Assembly: GCA_944474755.1 (NCBI GenBank)
Contig: OX104112.1
Location: 5,504,490-5,568,489, forward strand
Source of the DNA: Limnoperna fortunei
Lineage: Eukaryota; Mollusca; Bivalvia; Mytilida; Modiolidae
Direction: 5' to 3'
DNA length: 64,000 bases
In this document: in pieces, positions 19,700 to 36,065 of the stretch
Layout of the letters: every line of letters starts with the position of its first letter
Numbering within the stretch: the first letter of the stretch is position 1
Translations under genes and position numbers: made by a program
The notes under the pieces: generated by a model
What the model was told of the DNA's origin: nothing
The model's database searches: none
Seen by the model: only the letters and a program-made list of their open reading frames with translations

Positions 19700-22600
19700 A
19701 TTACGTCTAACATACAACATATAACGACCACAGTATGTCATTACTACCAACATCCTACATATCCCTACCACAGTATGTCATTACGTCTAACATACAACAT
19801 ATACCGACCACAGTATGTAATTACTACCAACATACATGACATACCGACCACAGTATGTCAATACTACCAACATACAACATATGCCGACCACAGTATGTCA
19901 TTACTACCAACATATCACACATACCGACCACAGTATGTCATTACTACCAACATACAACATATACCGACCAAAGTATGTCATTACTACCAACATACAACAT
20001 ATGCCGACCACAGTATGTCATTACTACTAACATACAACACATACCGACCAAAGTATGTCATTACTACCAACATACAACATAAGCCGACCACAGTATGTCA
20101 TTACGTCTAACATACAACATATACCGACCACAGTATGTAATTACTACCAACATACATGACATACCGACCACAGTATGTCAATACTACCAACATACAACAT
20201 ATGCCGACCACAGTATGTCATTACTACCAACATATCACACATACCGACCACAGCATGCCATTGCTACCAACATATAACACATACCAACCAAAGCATGTCA
20301 TTACTACCAACATATAACATATACCGACAGAAGCATGTCATTGCTACCATCATATAACACATACCTACCAAAGCATGTTATTACTACCAACATATAACAT
20401 GTCAAAGCATGTCATTACTACCAACATACAACACGTACCGACCACAGTATGTCATTACTACTAACATATAACACATACCGACCACAGTCTGTCATTACTA
20501 CCAACATGCAACATATACCGACCACAGTATGTCATTACTACTAACATATATCACATACCGACCACAGTATGTCATTACTATCAACATACAACATATATCG
20601 ACAATTGTATGTCATTGCTACTAACATACAACATATACCGACCACAGTATGTCATTACTGCCAACATACAAGGGATGCCGACCACAGTATGTCATTACTA
20701 CTAAAATACAACATATACCGACGACAGTATGTCAATACTACCAACATATAACATATACCGACCACAGTATGTCATTACTACCAACAGACAACATATCCCG
20801 AACAAAGTATGTCATTCCTACCAACATACAAGACATACCGACCACATTATGTCATTACAACCAACTTACAACATATCCCGACCACAGTATGTCATTACTA
20901 CCAACATCTAACATATCCCGACCAAAGTATGGCATTATTATCAACATATAACACATACCGACCAAAGCATGTCATTACTACCAACATATAACACATACCA
21001 ACCAAAGCATGCCATTACTACCAACATATAACACAAACCAACCAAAGCATGTCATTACTACCAACATATAACAATTACAGACCAAAGTATGTCATTGCTA
21101 CCAACATATAACACATACCGAACAAAGCATGTCATTACTACCAACATACAAGACATACCGACCACAGTATGGCATTACTACCAACATACAACATATCCCG
21201 ACCACAGTATGTCATTACTATCAACACAACATATACCGACAAAAGCATGTCATTACTACTAACATACAACATATAACGACCACAGTATGTCATTACTTAC
21301 AACTTCTTACATATCCCGACCAAAGTATGGCATTATTATCAACATCTAACACATACCGACCAAAGCATGTCATTACTACCAACATATAACACATACCGAC
21401 CAAAGCATGTCATTACTACCAACATACAACATATACCGACCACAGTATGTCATTACTTCTAACATACAACATATACCGACCACAGTATGTCATTACTTCT
21501 AACATACAACATATACCGACCACAGTATGTCATTACTTCTAACATACAACATATACCGACCACAGTATGTCATTACAACCAACATACAACATATACCGAC
21601 CACAGTATGTCATTACGTCTAACATACAACATATAACGACCACAGTATGTCATTACTACCAACATCCTACATATCCCTACCACAGTATGTCATTACGTCT
21701 AACATACAACATATACCGACCACAGTATGTAATTACTACCAACATACATGACATACCGACCACAGTATGTCAATACTACCAACATACAACATATGCCGAC
21801 CACAGTATGTCATTACTACCAACATATCACACATACCGACCACAGTATGTCATTACTACCAACATACAACATATACCGACCAAAGTATGTCATTACTACC
21901 AACATACAAAATATGCCGACCACAGTATGTCATTACTACTAACATACAACACATATCGACCAAAGTATGTCATTACTACCAACATACAACATATGCCGAC
22001 CACAGTATGTCATTACGTCTAACATACAACATATACCGACCACAGCATGTAATTACTACCAACATACATGACATACCGACCACAGTATGTCAATACTACC
22101 AACATACAACATATGCCGACCACAGTATGTCATTACTACCAACATATCACACATACCGACCACAGCATGCCATTGCTACCAACATATAACACATACCAAC
22201 CAAAGCATGTCATTACTACCAACATATAACATATACCGACAGAAGCATGTCATTGCTACCATCATATAACTCATACCTACCAAAGCATGTTATTACTACC
22301 AACATATAACATGTCAAAGCATGTCATTACTACCAACATACAACACGTACCGACCACAGTATGTCATTACTACTAACATATATCACATACCGACCACAGT
22401 ATGTCATTACTATCAACATACAACATATATCGACAATTGTATGTCATTACTACTAACATATATCACATACCGACCACAGTATGTCATTACTATCAACATA
22501 CAACATATATCGACAATTGTATGTCATTGCTACTAACATACAACATATACCGACCACAGTATGTCATTACTGCCAACATACAAGAGATGCCGACCACAGT

Positions 22601-23385
22601 ATGTCATTACTACTAAAATACAACATATACCGACGACAGTATGTCAATACTACCAACATATAACATATACCGACCACAGTATGTCATTACTACCAACAGA
22701 CAACATATCCCGACCAAAGTATGTCATTCCTACCAACATACAAGACATACCGACCACATTATGTCATTACAACCAACTTACAACATATCCCGACCACAGT
22801 ATGTCATTACTACCAACATCTAACATATCCCGACCAAAGTATGGCATTATTATCAACATATAACACATACCGACCAAAGCATGTCATTACTACCAACATA
22901 TAACACATACCAACCAAAGCATGTCATTACTACCAACATATAACACAAACCAACCAAAGCATGTCATTACTACCAACATATAACAATTACAGACCAAAGT
23001 ATGTCATTGCTACCAACATATAACACATACCGAACAAAGCATGTCATTACTACCAACATACAAGACATACCGACCACAGTATGGCATTACTACCAACATA
23101 CAACATATCCCGACCACAGTATGTCATTACTATCAACACAACATATACCGACAAAAGCATGTCATTACTACTAACATACAACATATAACGACCACAGTAT
23201 GTCATTACTTACAACTTCTTACATATCCCGACCAAAGTATGGCATTATTATCAACATCTAACACATACCGACCAAAGCATGTCATTACTACCAACATATA
23301 ACACATACAGACCAAAGCATGTCATTACTACCAACATATACCACATACCTACCAAAGCATGTCATTACTACCAACATACACGACA
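19700..23385. repeat. 1912-bp higher-order tandem duplication in the satellite
   Basis: Landmark variants in about 19700-21470 recur at +1912 bp: CATCCTACATATCCCTACC at 19751 and 21663, and the truncated unit GTCAAAGCATG at 20401 and 22313. The offset is not a multiple of 40 because truncated units are included. Local rearrangements of two units near 20460-20570 keep the overall offset. Confidence 0.85.
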
Positions 23386-26300
23386 TACGACCACAGTATG
23401 TCATTACAACCAACTTACAACATATACCGTCCGCAGTATGTCATTCCTACCAACATACAAGACATACCGACCACATTATGTCATTACAACCAACTTACAA
23501 CATATCCGACCACAGTATGCCATTACTACCAACATCTAACATATCCCGACCAAAGTATGGCATTATTATCAACATATAACACATGCCGACCAAAGCATGT
23601 CATTACTACCAACATATAACACATACCAACCAAAGCATGTCATTACTACCAACATATAACACAAACTAACTAAAGCATGTCATTACTACCAACATATAAC
23701 ACATACCGGACCAAGCATGACATGACTACCAACATACAAGACATACCGACCACAGTATGTCATTACTACTAACATACAAAATATAGCGACCACAGTATGT
23801 CATTACTACCAACATATAACACATACAGACCAAAGTATGGCATTACTACCAACATACAACATATCCCGACCACAGTATGTCATTACTATCAACACAACAT
23901 ATACCGACAAAAGATTGTCATTACTACCAACTAAAACACTCCGACCACAGTATGTCATTACTACCAACATACAACATATACCGACCACAGCATGTCATTA
24001 CTACCAACATATAACACAAACCATCCAAAGCATGTCATTACTACCAACATATAACACATACCGACCAAAACATGTCATTACTACCAACATACAAGACATA
24101 CCGACCAAAGCATGTCATTACTACCAACATATAACACATTCCGACCAAAGCATGTCATTACTACCAACATCTAATGCATACAGACCAAATCATGTCATTA
24201 CTACCAACATACAAGACATACCGACCAAAGCATGTCATTACTACCAACATATAACACATACCAACCAAAGCATGTCATTACTACCAACATATAACACAAA
24301 CCAACCAAAGCATGTCATTACTACCAACATATAACATATACAGACCAAAGTATGTCATTGCTACCAACATATAACACATACCGAACAAAGCATGACATTA
24401 CTACCAACATACAAGACATACCGACCACAGTATGTCATTACTACTAACATACAACATATACCGACCACAGTATGTCATTACTACCAACATATAACACATA
24501 CAGACCAAAGTATGGCATTACTACCAACATACAACATATCTCGACCACAGTATGTCATTACTATCACCACAACATATACCGACAAAAGCATGTCATTACT
24601 ACCAACTAAAACACTCCGACCACAGTATGTCATTACTACCAACATACAACATATACCGACCACAGCATGTCATTACTACCAACATACAACATAAACCAAC
24701 CACAGCATGTCATTAATACCAACATAACACATACCGACCACAGTATGTCATTACTACCAACATACAACATATACCGACCACAGCATGTCATTACTACCAA
24801 CATACAACATAAACCAACCACAGCATGTCATTAATACCAACATAACACATATAGACCACAGTATGTCATTACTACTAACATACAGCATATAACGACCACA
24901 GTATGTCATTACTTACATCTTACATATCCCGACCAAAGTATGGCATTATTTTCAACATATTACACATACAGACCAAAGCATGTCATTACTACCAACATAT
25001 AACACATACCGACCAAAACATGTCATTACTACCAACATATACCACATACCTACCAAAGCATGTCATTACTACCAACATACACGACATACGACCACTGTAA
25101 GTCATTACAACCAACTTACAACATATCCCGACCACAGTATGTCATTACCACCAACATCATGTCATTAATACTAACATACAACATATACCGACCACAGTAT
25201 GTCATTACTACCAACAGACAAAATATCCCGACCAAAGTATGTCATTCCTACCAACATACAAGACATACAGACCACAGTATGTCATTACAACCAACTTACA
25301 ACATATCCCGACCACAGTATGTCATTACTATCAGCATCTAACATATCCCGACCAAAGTATGGCATTACTATCAACATATAACACATACCGACCAAAGCAT
25401 GTCATTACTACCAACATATAACATACCAACCAAAGCATGTCACTACTACCAACATATAACACATACCGACCAAAGCATGTCATTACTACCAACATATAAC
25501 ACATACCGACCAAAGCATGTCATTATTATCAACATATAACACATACCGACCAAAGCATGTCATTACTACCAACATATAACATACCAACCAAAGCATGTCA
25601 TTACTACCAACATATACCACATACCGACCAAAGCATGTCATTATTATCAATATATAACACATACCGACCAAAGCATGTCATTACTACCAACATATAACAC
25701 ATACCGACCAAAGCATGTCATTACTACCAACATATAACACAAACCAACCAAAGCATGTCATTACTACCAACATATAACACATACCGACCAAAGCATGTCA
25801 TTACTACCAACATACAAGACATACCGACCAAAGCATGTCATTACTACCAACATATAACACAAACCAACCAAAGCATGTCATTACTACCAACATATAACAC
25901 ATACCGACCAAAGCATGTCATTACTACCAACATACAAGACATACCGACCAAAGCATGTCATTACTACCAACATATAACACATACCGACCAAAGCATGTCA
26001 TTACTACCAACATCCAATGCATACAGATCAAAGTATGTCATTACTACCAACATACAAGACATACCGACCAAAGCATGTCATTACTACCAACATATAACAC
26101 ATACCAGCCAAAGCATGTCATTACTACCAACATATAACACAAACCAACCAAAGCATGTCATTACTGCCAACATATAACATATACAGACCAAAGTATGTCA
26201 TTGCTACCAACATATAACACATACCGAACAAAGCATGACATTACTACCAACATACAAGACATACCGACCACATTATGTCATTACTACTAACAAACAACAT

Positions 26301-29300
26301 ATACCGACCACAGTATGTCATTTCTACCAACATATAACACATACAGACCAAAGTATGGCATTACTACCAACATACAACATATCCCGACCACAGTATGTCA
26401 TTACTATCAACACAACCTATACCGACAAAAGCATGTCATTACTACCAACTAAAACACTCCGTCCACAGTATGTCATTACTACCAACATACAACATATACC
26501 GATCACAGCATGTCATTACTACTAACATACAACATAAACCAACCATAGCATGTCATTACTACCAACATAACACATACCGACCACAGTATGTCATTACTAC
26601 TAACATACAATATATAACGACCACAGTATGTCATTACTTACAACATCTTACATATCCTGACCAAAGTATGGCATTATTATCAACATATAACACATACAGA
26701 CCAAAGCATGTCATTACTACCAACATATAACACATACCGACCAAAACATGTCATTACTACCAACATCCAACACATACACACCAAAACATGTCATTACTAC
26801 CAACATATGCCACATACCTACCAAAGCATGTCATTACTACCAACATACACGACATACGACCACAGTATGTCATTACAACCAACTTACAATATATCCCGAC
26901 CACAGTATGTCATTACTACCAACATCTAACATATCCCGACCAAAGTGTGGCATTATTATCAACATATAACACATACCGACCAAAGCATGTCATTACTACC
27001 TACATATAACACATACCAACCAAAGCATGTCATTACTACCAACATATACCACATACCTACCAAAGCATGTCATTACTACCAACATACACGACATACGACC
27101 ACAGTATGTCATTACAACAAACTTACAACATATACCGACCACAGTATGTCATTACTACCAACATCATGTCATTAATACTAATATACAACATATACCGACC
27201 ACAGTATGTCATTACTACCAACAGACAACATATCCCGACCAAAGTATGTCATTCCTACCAACATACAAGACATACCGACCACAGTATGTCATTACAACCA
27301 ACTTACAACATATCCCGACCACATTATGTCATTACTATCAACATCTAACATATTACGGCCAAAGTATGGCATTACTATCAACATATAACACATACCGACC
27401 AAAGCATGTCATTACTACCAACATATAACATACCAACCAAAGCATGTCATTACGGCCAACATATAACACATACCGACCAAAGCATGTCATTACTACCAAC
27501 ATATAACACATACCGACCAAAGCATGTCACTATTATCAACATAAAACACATACCGACCAAAGCATGTCATTACTACCAACATATAACATACCAACCAAAG
27601 CATGTCATTACTACCAACATATAACACATACAGACCAAAGCATGTCATTACTACCAACATGCACGACATACGACCACAGCATGTCATTACAACCAACTTA
27701 CAACATATACCGACCACAGTATGTCATTACTACCAACATCATGTCATTAATACTATCATGCAACATATACCGACCACAGTATGTCATTACTACCAACAAA
27801 CAACATCCCGACCAAAGTGTGTCATTTCTACCAACATACAAGACATATGACCACAGTATGTCATTACAACCAACTTACAACATATACCGACCACAGTATG
27901 TCATTACTTCCAACATCTACCATATTACGGCCAAAGTATGGCATTACTATCAACATATAACACATACCGACCAAAGCATGTCATTACTACCAACATATAA
28001 CATACCAACCAAAGCATGTCATTACGGCCAACATATAACACATACCGACCAAAGCATGTCATTACTACCAACATATAACACATACCGACCAAAGCATGTC
28101 ATTATTATCAACATAAAACACATACCGACCAAAGCATGTCATTACTACCAACATATAACATACCAACCAAAGCATGTCATTACTACCAACATATAACACT
28201 TACCGACCAAAGCATGTCATTATTATCAACATATAACACATACCGACCAAAGCATGTCATTACTACCAACATATAACACATACCGACCAAAGCATGTCAT
28301 TACTACCAACATATAACACAAACCAACCAAAGCATGTCATTACTACCAACATATAACACATACCGACCAAAGTATGGCATTATTATCAACATATAACACA
28401 TACAGTCCAAAGCATGTCATTACTACCAACATATAACACATACAGACCAAAGCATGTCATTACTACCAACATGCACGACATACGACCACAGCATGTCATT
28501 ACAACCAACTTACAACATATACCGACCACAGTATGTCATTACTACCAACATCATGTCATTAATACTATCATGCAACATATACCGACCACAGTATGTCATT
28601 ACTACCAACAAACAACATCCCGACCAAAGTGTGTCATTTCTACCAACATACAAGACATATGACCACAGTATGTCATTACAACCAACTTACAACATATACC
28701 GACCACAGTATGTCATTACTTCCAACATCTACCATATCCCGACCAAAGTATGTCATTACTATCAACATATAACACATACAGACCAAAGTATGGCATTACT
28801 ACCATCATATAACACATACCGACCAGTCTGTCATTACTACTAACATATAACACATCCCGACCAGTCTGTCATTACTACCAACATGCAACATATACCGACC
28901 ACAGTATGTCATTACTACTAACATATATCACATACCGACAACAGTATGTCATTACTACTAACATATAACACGTACCGACCAGTCTGTCATTACTACCAAC
29001 ATGCAACATATACCGACCACAGTATGTCATTACTACTAACATATATCACATACCGACAACAGTATGTCATTACTACCAAAATATAACACGTACAGAACAA
29101 AGTATGGCATTACTACCATCATACATCACGTAACGACCACAGTATGTCATTACTACTAACATATAACACATACCGACCAGTCTGTCAATACTACCAACAT
29201 GCAGCATATACCGACCACAGTATGTCAATACTACCAACATACAACATATGCCGACCACAGTATGTCATTACTACCAACATATCACACATACCGACCACAG

Positions 29301-32300
29301 CATGCCATTGCTACCAACATATAACACATACCAACCAAAGCATGTCATTACTACCAACATATAACATATACCGACAGAAGCATGTCATTGCTACCAACAT
29401 GTAACATATACCTACCAAAGCATGTTATTACTACCAACATATAACACATACCTACCAAAGCATGTCATTACTACCAACATACAACACGTACCGACCACAG
29501 TATGTCATTACTACTAACATATAACACATACCGACCACAGTATGTCATTACTACCAACATGCAACATATACCGACCACAGTATGTCATTACTACTAACAT
29601 ATATCACATACCGACCACAGTATGTCATTACTATCAACATACAACATATATCGACAATTGTATGTCATTGCTACTAACATACAACATATACCGACCACAG
29701 TATGTCATTACTGCCAACATACAAGAGATGCCGACCACAGTATGTCATTACTACTAAAATACAACATATACCGACGACAGTATGTCAATACTACCAACAT
29801 ATAACATATACCGACCACAGTATGTCATTACTACCAACAGACAACATATCCCGACCAAAGTATGTCATTCCTACCAACATACAAGACATACCGACCACAT
29901 TATGTCATTACAACCAACTTACAACATATTCCGACCACAGTATGGCATTACTACCAACATCTAACATATCCCGACCAAAGTATGGCATTATTATCAACAT
30001 ATAACACATACCGACCAAAGCATGTCATTACTACCAACATATAACACATACCAACCAAAGCATGTCATTACTACCAACATATAACACAAACCAACCAAAG
30101 CATGTCATTACTACCAACATATAACAATTACAGACCAAAGTATGTCATTGCTACCAACATATAACACATACCGAACAAAGCATGTCATTACTACCAACAT
30201 ACAAGACATACCGACCACAGTATCTCATTACTACTAACATACAACATATACCGACCACAGTATGTCATTACTACCAACATATAACACATACATACCAAAG
30301 TATGTCATTCTTACCAACATCTAACACATACAGACCAAAGTATGGCATTACTACCAACATACAACATATCCCGACCACAGTATGTCATTACTATCAACAC
30401 AACATATACCGACAAAAGCATGTCATTACTACTAACATACAACATATAACGACCACAGTATGTCATTACTTACAACTTCTTACATATCCCGACCAAAGTA
30501 TGGCATTATTATCAACATCTAACACATACCGACCAAAGCATGTCATTACTACCAACATATAACACATACAGACCAAAGCATGTCATTACTACCAACATAT
30601 ACCACATACCTACCAAAGCATGTCATTACTACCAACATACACGACATACGACCACAGTATGTCATTACAACCAACTTACAACATATACCGACCACAGTAT
30701 GTCATTCCTACCAACATACAAGACATACCGACCACATTATGTCATTACAACCAACTTACAACATATCCGACCACAGTATGCCATTACTACCAACATCTAA
30801 CATATCCCGACCAAAGTATGGCATTATTATCAACATATAACACATGCCGACCAAAGCATGTCATTACTACCAACATATAACACATACCAACCAAAGCATG
30901 TCATTACTACCAACATATAACACAAACTAACTAAAGCATGTCATTACTACCAACATATAACACATACCGGACCAAGCATGACATGACTACCAACATACAA
31001 GACATACCGACCACAGTATGTCATTACTACTAACATACAAAATATAGCGACCACAGTATGTCATTACTACCAACATATAACACATACAGACCAAAGTATG
31101 GCATTACTACCAACATACAACATTTCCCGACCACAGTATGTCATTACTATCAACACAACATATACCGACAAAAGATTGTCATTACTACCAACTAAAACAC
31201 TCCGACCACAGTATGTCATTACTACCAACATACAACATATACCGACCACAGCATGTCATTACTACCAACATATAACACAAACCATCCAAAGCATGTCATT
31301 ACTACCAACATATAACACATACCGACCAAAACATGTCATTACTACCAACATACAAGACATACCGACCAAAGCATGTCATTACTGCCAACATATAACACAT
31401 TCCGACCAAAGCATGTCATTACTACCAACATCTAATGCATACAGACCAAATCATGTCATTACTACCAACATACAAGACATACCGACCAAAGCATGTCATT
31501 ACTACCAACATATAACACATACCAACCAAAGCATGTCATTACTACCAACATATAACACAAACCAACCAGAACATGTCATTACTACCAACATATAACATAT
31601 ACAGACCAAAGTATGTCATTGCTACCAACATATAACACATACCGAACAAAGCATGACATTACTACCAACATACATGACATACCGACCACAGTATGTCATT
31701 ACTACTAACATACAACATATACCGACCACAGTATGTCATTACTACCAACATATAACACATACAGACCAAAGTATGGCATTACTACCAACATACAACATAT
31801 CCCGACCACAGTATGTCATTACTATCAACACAACATATACCGACAAAAGCATGTCATTACTACTAACATACAACATATAACGACCACAGTATGTCATTAC
31901 TTACAACTTCTTACATATCCCGACCAAAGTATGGCATTATTATCAACATCTAACACATACCGACCAAAGCATGTCATTACTACCAACATATAACACATAC
32001 AGACCAAAGCATGTCATTACTACCAACATATACCACATACCTACCAAAGCATGTCATTACTACCAACATACACGACATACGACCACAGTATGTCATTACA
32101 ACCAACTTACAACATATACCGTCCGCAGTATGTCATTCCTACCAACATACAAGACATACCGACCACATTATGTCATTACAACCAACTTACAACATATCCG
32201 ACCACAGTATGCCATTACTACCAACATCTAACATATCCCGACCAAAGTATGGCATTATTATCAACATATAACACATGCCGACCAAAGCATGTCATTACTA

Positions 32301-33030
32301 CCAACATATAACACATACCAACCAAAGCATGTCATTACTACCAACATATAACACAAACTAACTAAAGCATGTCATTACTACCAACATATAACACATACCG
32401 GACCAAGCATGACATGACTACCAACATACAAGACATACCGACCACAGTATGTCATTACTACTAACATACAAAATATAGCGACCACAGTATGTCATTACTA
32501 CCAACATATAACACATACAGACCAAAGTATGGCATTACTACCAACATACAACATATCCCGACCACAGTATGTCATTACTATCAACACAACATATACCGAC
32601 AAAAGATTGTCATTACTACCAACTAAAACACTCCGACCACAGTATGTCATTACTACCAACATACAAAATATACCGACCACAGCATGTCATTACTACCAAC
32701 ATATAACACAAACCATCCAAAGCATGTCATTACTACCAACATATAACACATACCGACCAAAACATGTCATTTCTACCAACATACAAGACATACCGTCCAA
32801 AGCATGTCATTACTGCCAACATATAACACATTCCGACCAAAGCATGTCATTACTACCAACATCTAATGCATACAGACCAAATCATGTCATTACTACCAAC
32901 ATACAAGACATACCGACCAAAGCATGTCATTACTACCAACATATAACACATACCAACCAAAGCATGTCATTACTACCAACATATAACACAAACCAACCAA
33001 AGTATGTCATTGCTACCAACATATAACACA
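22720..33030. repeat. Block present three times: about 22.7-24.3, 29.9-31.6 and 31.7-33.0 kb
   Basis: The ordered set of variants around 23279-24334 recurs at +7261 (30540-31595) and +8692 (31971-33026), with point differences. Upstream of about 22900 the offset to the second copy is 7141. The change of 120 bp equals three extra units near 30180-30300. Confidence 0.8.
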
Positions 33031-36000
33031 TACCGAACAAAGCATGACATTGCTACCAACATACAAGACATACCGACCACAGTATGTCATTACTACTAAC
33101 ATACAACATATACCGACCACAGTATGTCATTACTACCAACATATAACACATACAGACCAAAGTATGGCATTACTACCAACATACACCATATCTCGACCAC
33201 AGTATGTCATTACTATCAACACAACATATACCGACAAAAGCATGTCATTACTACCAACTAAAACACTCCGACCACAGTATGTCATTACTACCAACATACA
33301 ACATATACCGACCACAGCATGTCATTACTACCAACATACAACATAAACCAACCACAGCATGTCATTAATACCAACATAACACATACCGACCACAGTATGT
33401 CATTACTACCAACATACAACATATACCGACCACAGCATGTCATTACTACCAACATACAACATAAACCAACCACAGCATGTCATTAATACCAACATAACAC
33501 ATACCGACCACAGTATGTCATTACTACTAACATACAGCATATAACGACCACAGTATGTCATTACTTACAACATCTTACATATCCCGACCAAAGTATGGCA
33601 TTACTATCAACATATAACACATACAGACCAAAGCATGTCATTACTACCAACATATAACACATACCGACCAAAACATGTCATTACTACCAACATATACCAC
33701 ATACCTACCAAAGCATGTCATTACTACCAACATACACGACATACGACCACAGTAAGTCATTACAACCAACTTACAACATACCCCGACCACAGTATGTCAT
33801 TACCACCAACATCATGTCATTAATACTAACATACAACATATACCGACCACAGTATGTCATTACTACCAACAGACAAAATATCCCGACCAAAGTATGTCAT
33901 TCCTACCAACATACAAGACATACAGACCACAGTATGTCATTACAACCAACTTACAACATATCCCGACCACAGTATGTCATTACTATCAGCATCTAACATA
34001 TCCCGACCAAAGTATGGCATTACTATCAACATATAACACATACCGACCAAAGCATGTCATTACTACCAACATATAACATACCAACCAAAGCATGTCACTA
34101 CTACCAACATATAACACATACCGACCAAAGCATGTCATTACTACCAACATATAACACATACCGACCAAAGCATGTCATTATTATCAACATATAACACATA
34201 CCGACCAAAGCATGTCATTACTACCAACATATAACATACCAACCAAAGCATGTCATTACTACCAACATATACCACATACCGACCAAAGCATGTCATTATT
34301 ATCAATATATAACACATACCGACCAAAGCATGTCATTACTACCAACATATAACACATACCGACCAAAGCATGTCATTCCTACCAACATATAACACAAACC
34401 AACCAAAGCATGTCATTACTGCCAACATATAACACATACCGACCAAAGCATGTCATTACTACCAACATACAAGACATACCGACCAAAGCATTTCATTACT
34501 ACCAACATATAACACAAACCAACCAAAGCATGTCATTACTACCAACATATAACACATACCGACCAAAGAATGTCATTACTACCAACATACAAGACATACC
34601 GACCAAAGCATGTCATTACTACCAACATATAACACATACCGACCAAAGCATGTCATTACTACCAACATCCAATGCATACAGATCAAAGTATGTCATTACT
34701 ACCAAAATACAAGACATACCGACCAAAGCATGTCATTACTACCAACATATAACACATACCAGACAAAGCATGTCATTACTACCAACATATAACACAAACC
34801 AACCAAAGCATGTCATTACTACCAACATATAACATATACAGACCAAAGTATGTCATTGCTACCAACATATAACACATACCGAACAAAGCATGACATTACT
34901 ATCAACATACAAGACATACCGACCACAGTATGTCATTACTACTAACAAACAACATATACCGACCACAGTATGTCATTACTACCAACATATAACACATACA
35001 GACCAAAGTATGGCATTACTACCAACATACAACATATCCCGACCACAGTATGTCATTACTATCAACACAACCTATACCTACAAAAGCATGTCATTACTAC
35101 CAACTAAAACACTCCGACCACAGTATGTCATTACTACCAACATACAACATATACCGATCACAGCATGTCATTACTACTAACATACAACATAAACCAACCA
35201 CAGCATGTCATTACTACCAACATAACACATACCGACCACAGTATGTCATTACTACTAACATACAATATATAACGACCACAGTATGTCATTACTTACAACA
35301 TCTTACATATCCTGACCAAAGTATGGCATTATTATCAACATATAACACATACAGACCAAAGCATGTCATTACTACCAACATATAACACATACCGACCAAA
35401 ACATGTCATTACTACCAACATCCAACACATACACACCAAAACATGTCATTACTACCAACATATACCACATACCTACCAAAGCATGTCATTAATACCAACA
35501 TACACGACATACGACCACAGTATGTCATTACAACCAACTTACAACATATCCCGACCACAGTATGTCATTACTACCAACATCTAACATATCCCGACCAAAG
35601 TGTGGCATTATTATCAACATATAACACATACCGACCAAAGCATGTCATTACTACCTAAATATAACACATACCAACCAAAGCATGTCATTACTATAAACAT
35701 ATACCACATACCTACCAAAGCATGTCATTACTACCAACATACACGACATACGACCACAGTATGTCATTCCAACCAACTTACAACATATACCGACCGCAGT
35801 ATGTCATTACTACCAACATCATGTCATTAATACTAATATACAACATATACCGACCACAGTATGTCATTACTACCAACAGACAACATATCCCGACCAAAGT
35901 ATGTCATTCCTACCAACATACAAGACATACCGACCACAGTATGTCATTACAACCAACTTACAACATATCCCGACCACAGTATGTCATTACTATCAACATC

Positions 36001-36065
36001 TAACATATTACGGCCAAAGTATGGCATTACTATCAACATATAACACATACCGACCAAAGCATGTC
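24390..36065. repeat. About 8.65-kb-offset duplication: 24.39-27.4 kb repeated at 33.04-36.06 kb
   Basis: Landmarks at 24392, 25755, 26235, 26708 and 27206 reappear at 33044, 34410, 34890, 35363 and 35861, an offset of 8652-8655 bp over about 3 kb. Shorter repeats of neighbouring material occur at +812 (27602 to 28414) and +1823 (35722 to 37545). Confidence 0.82.
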
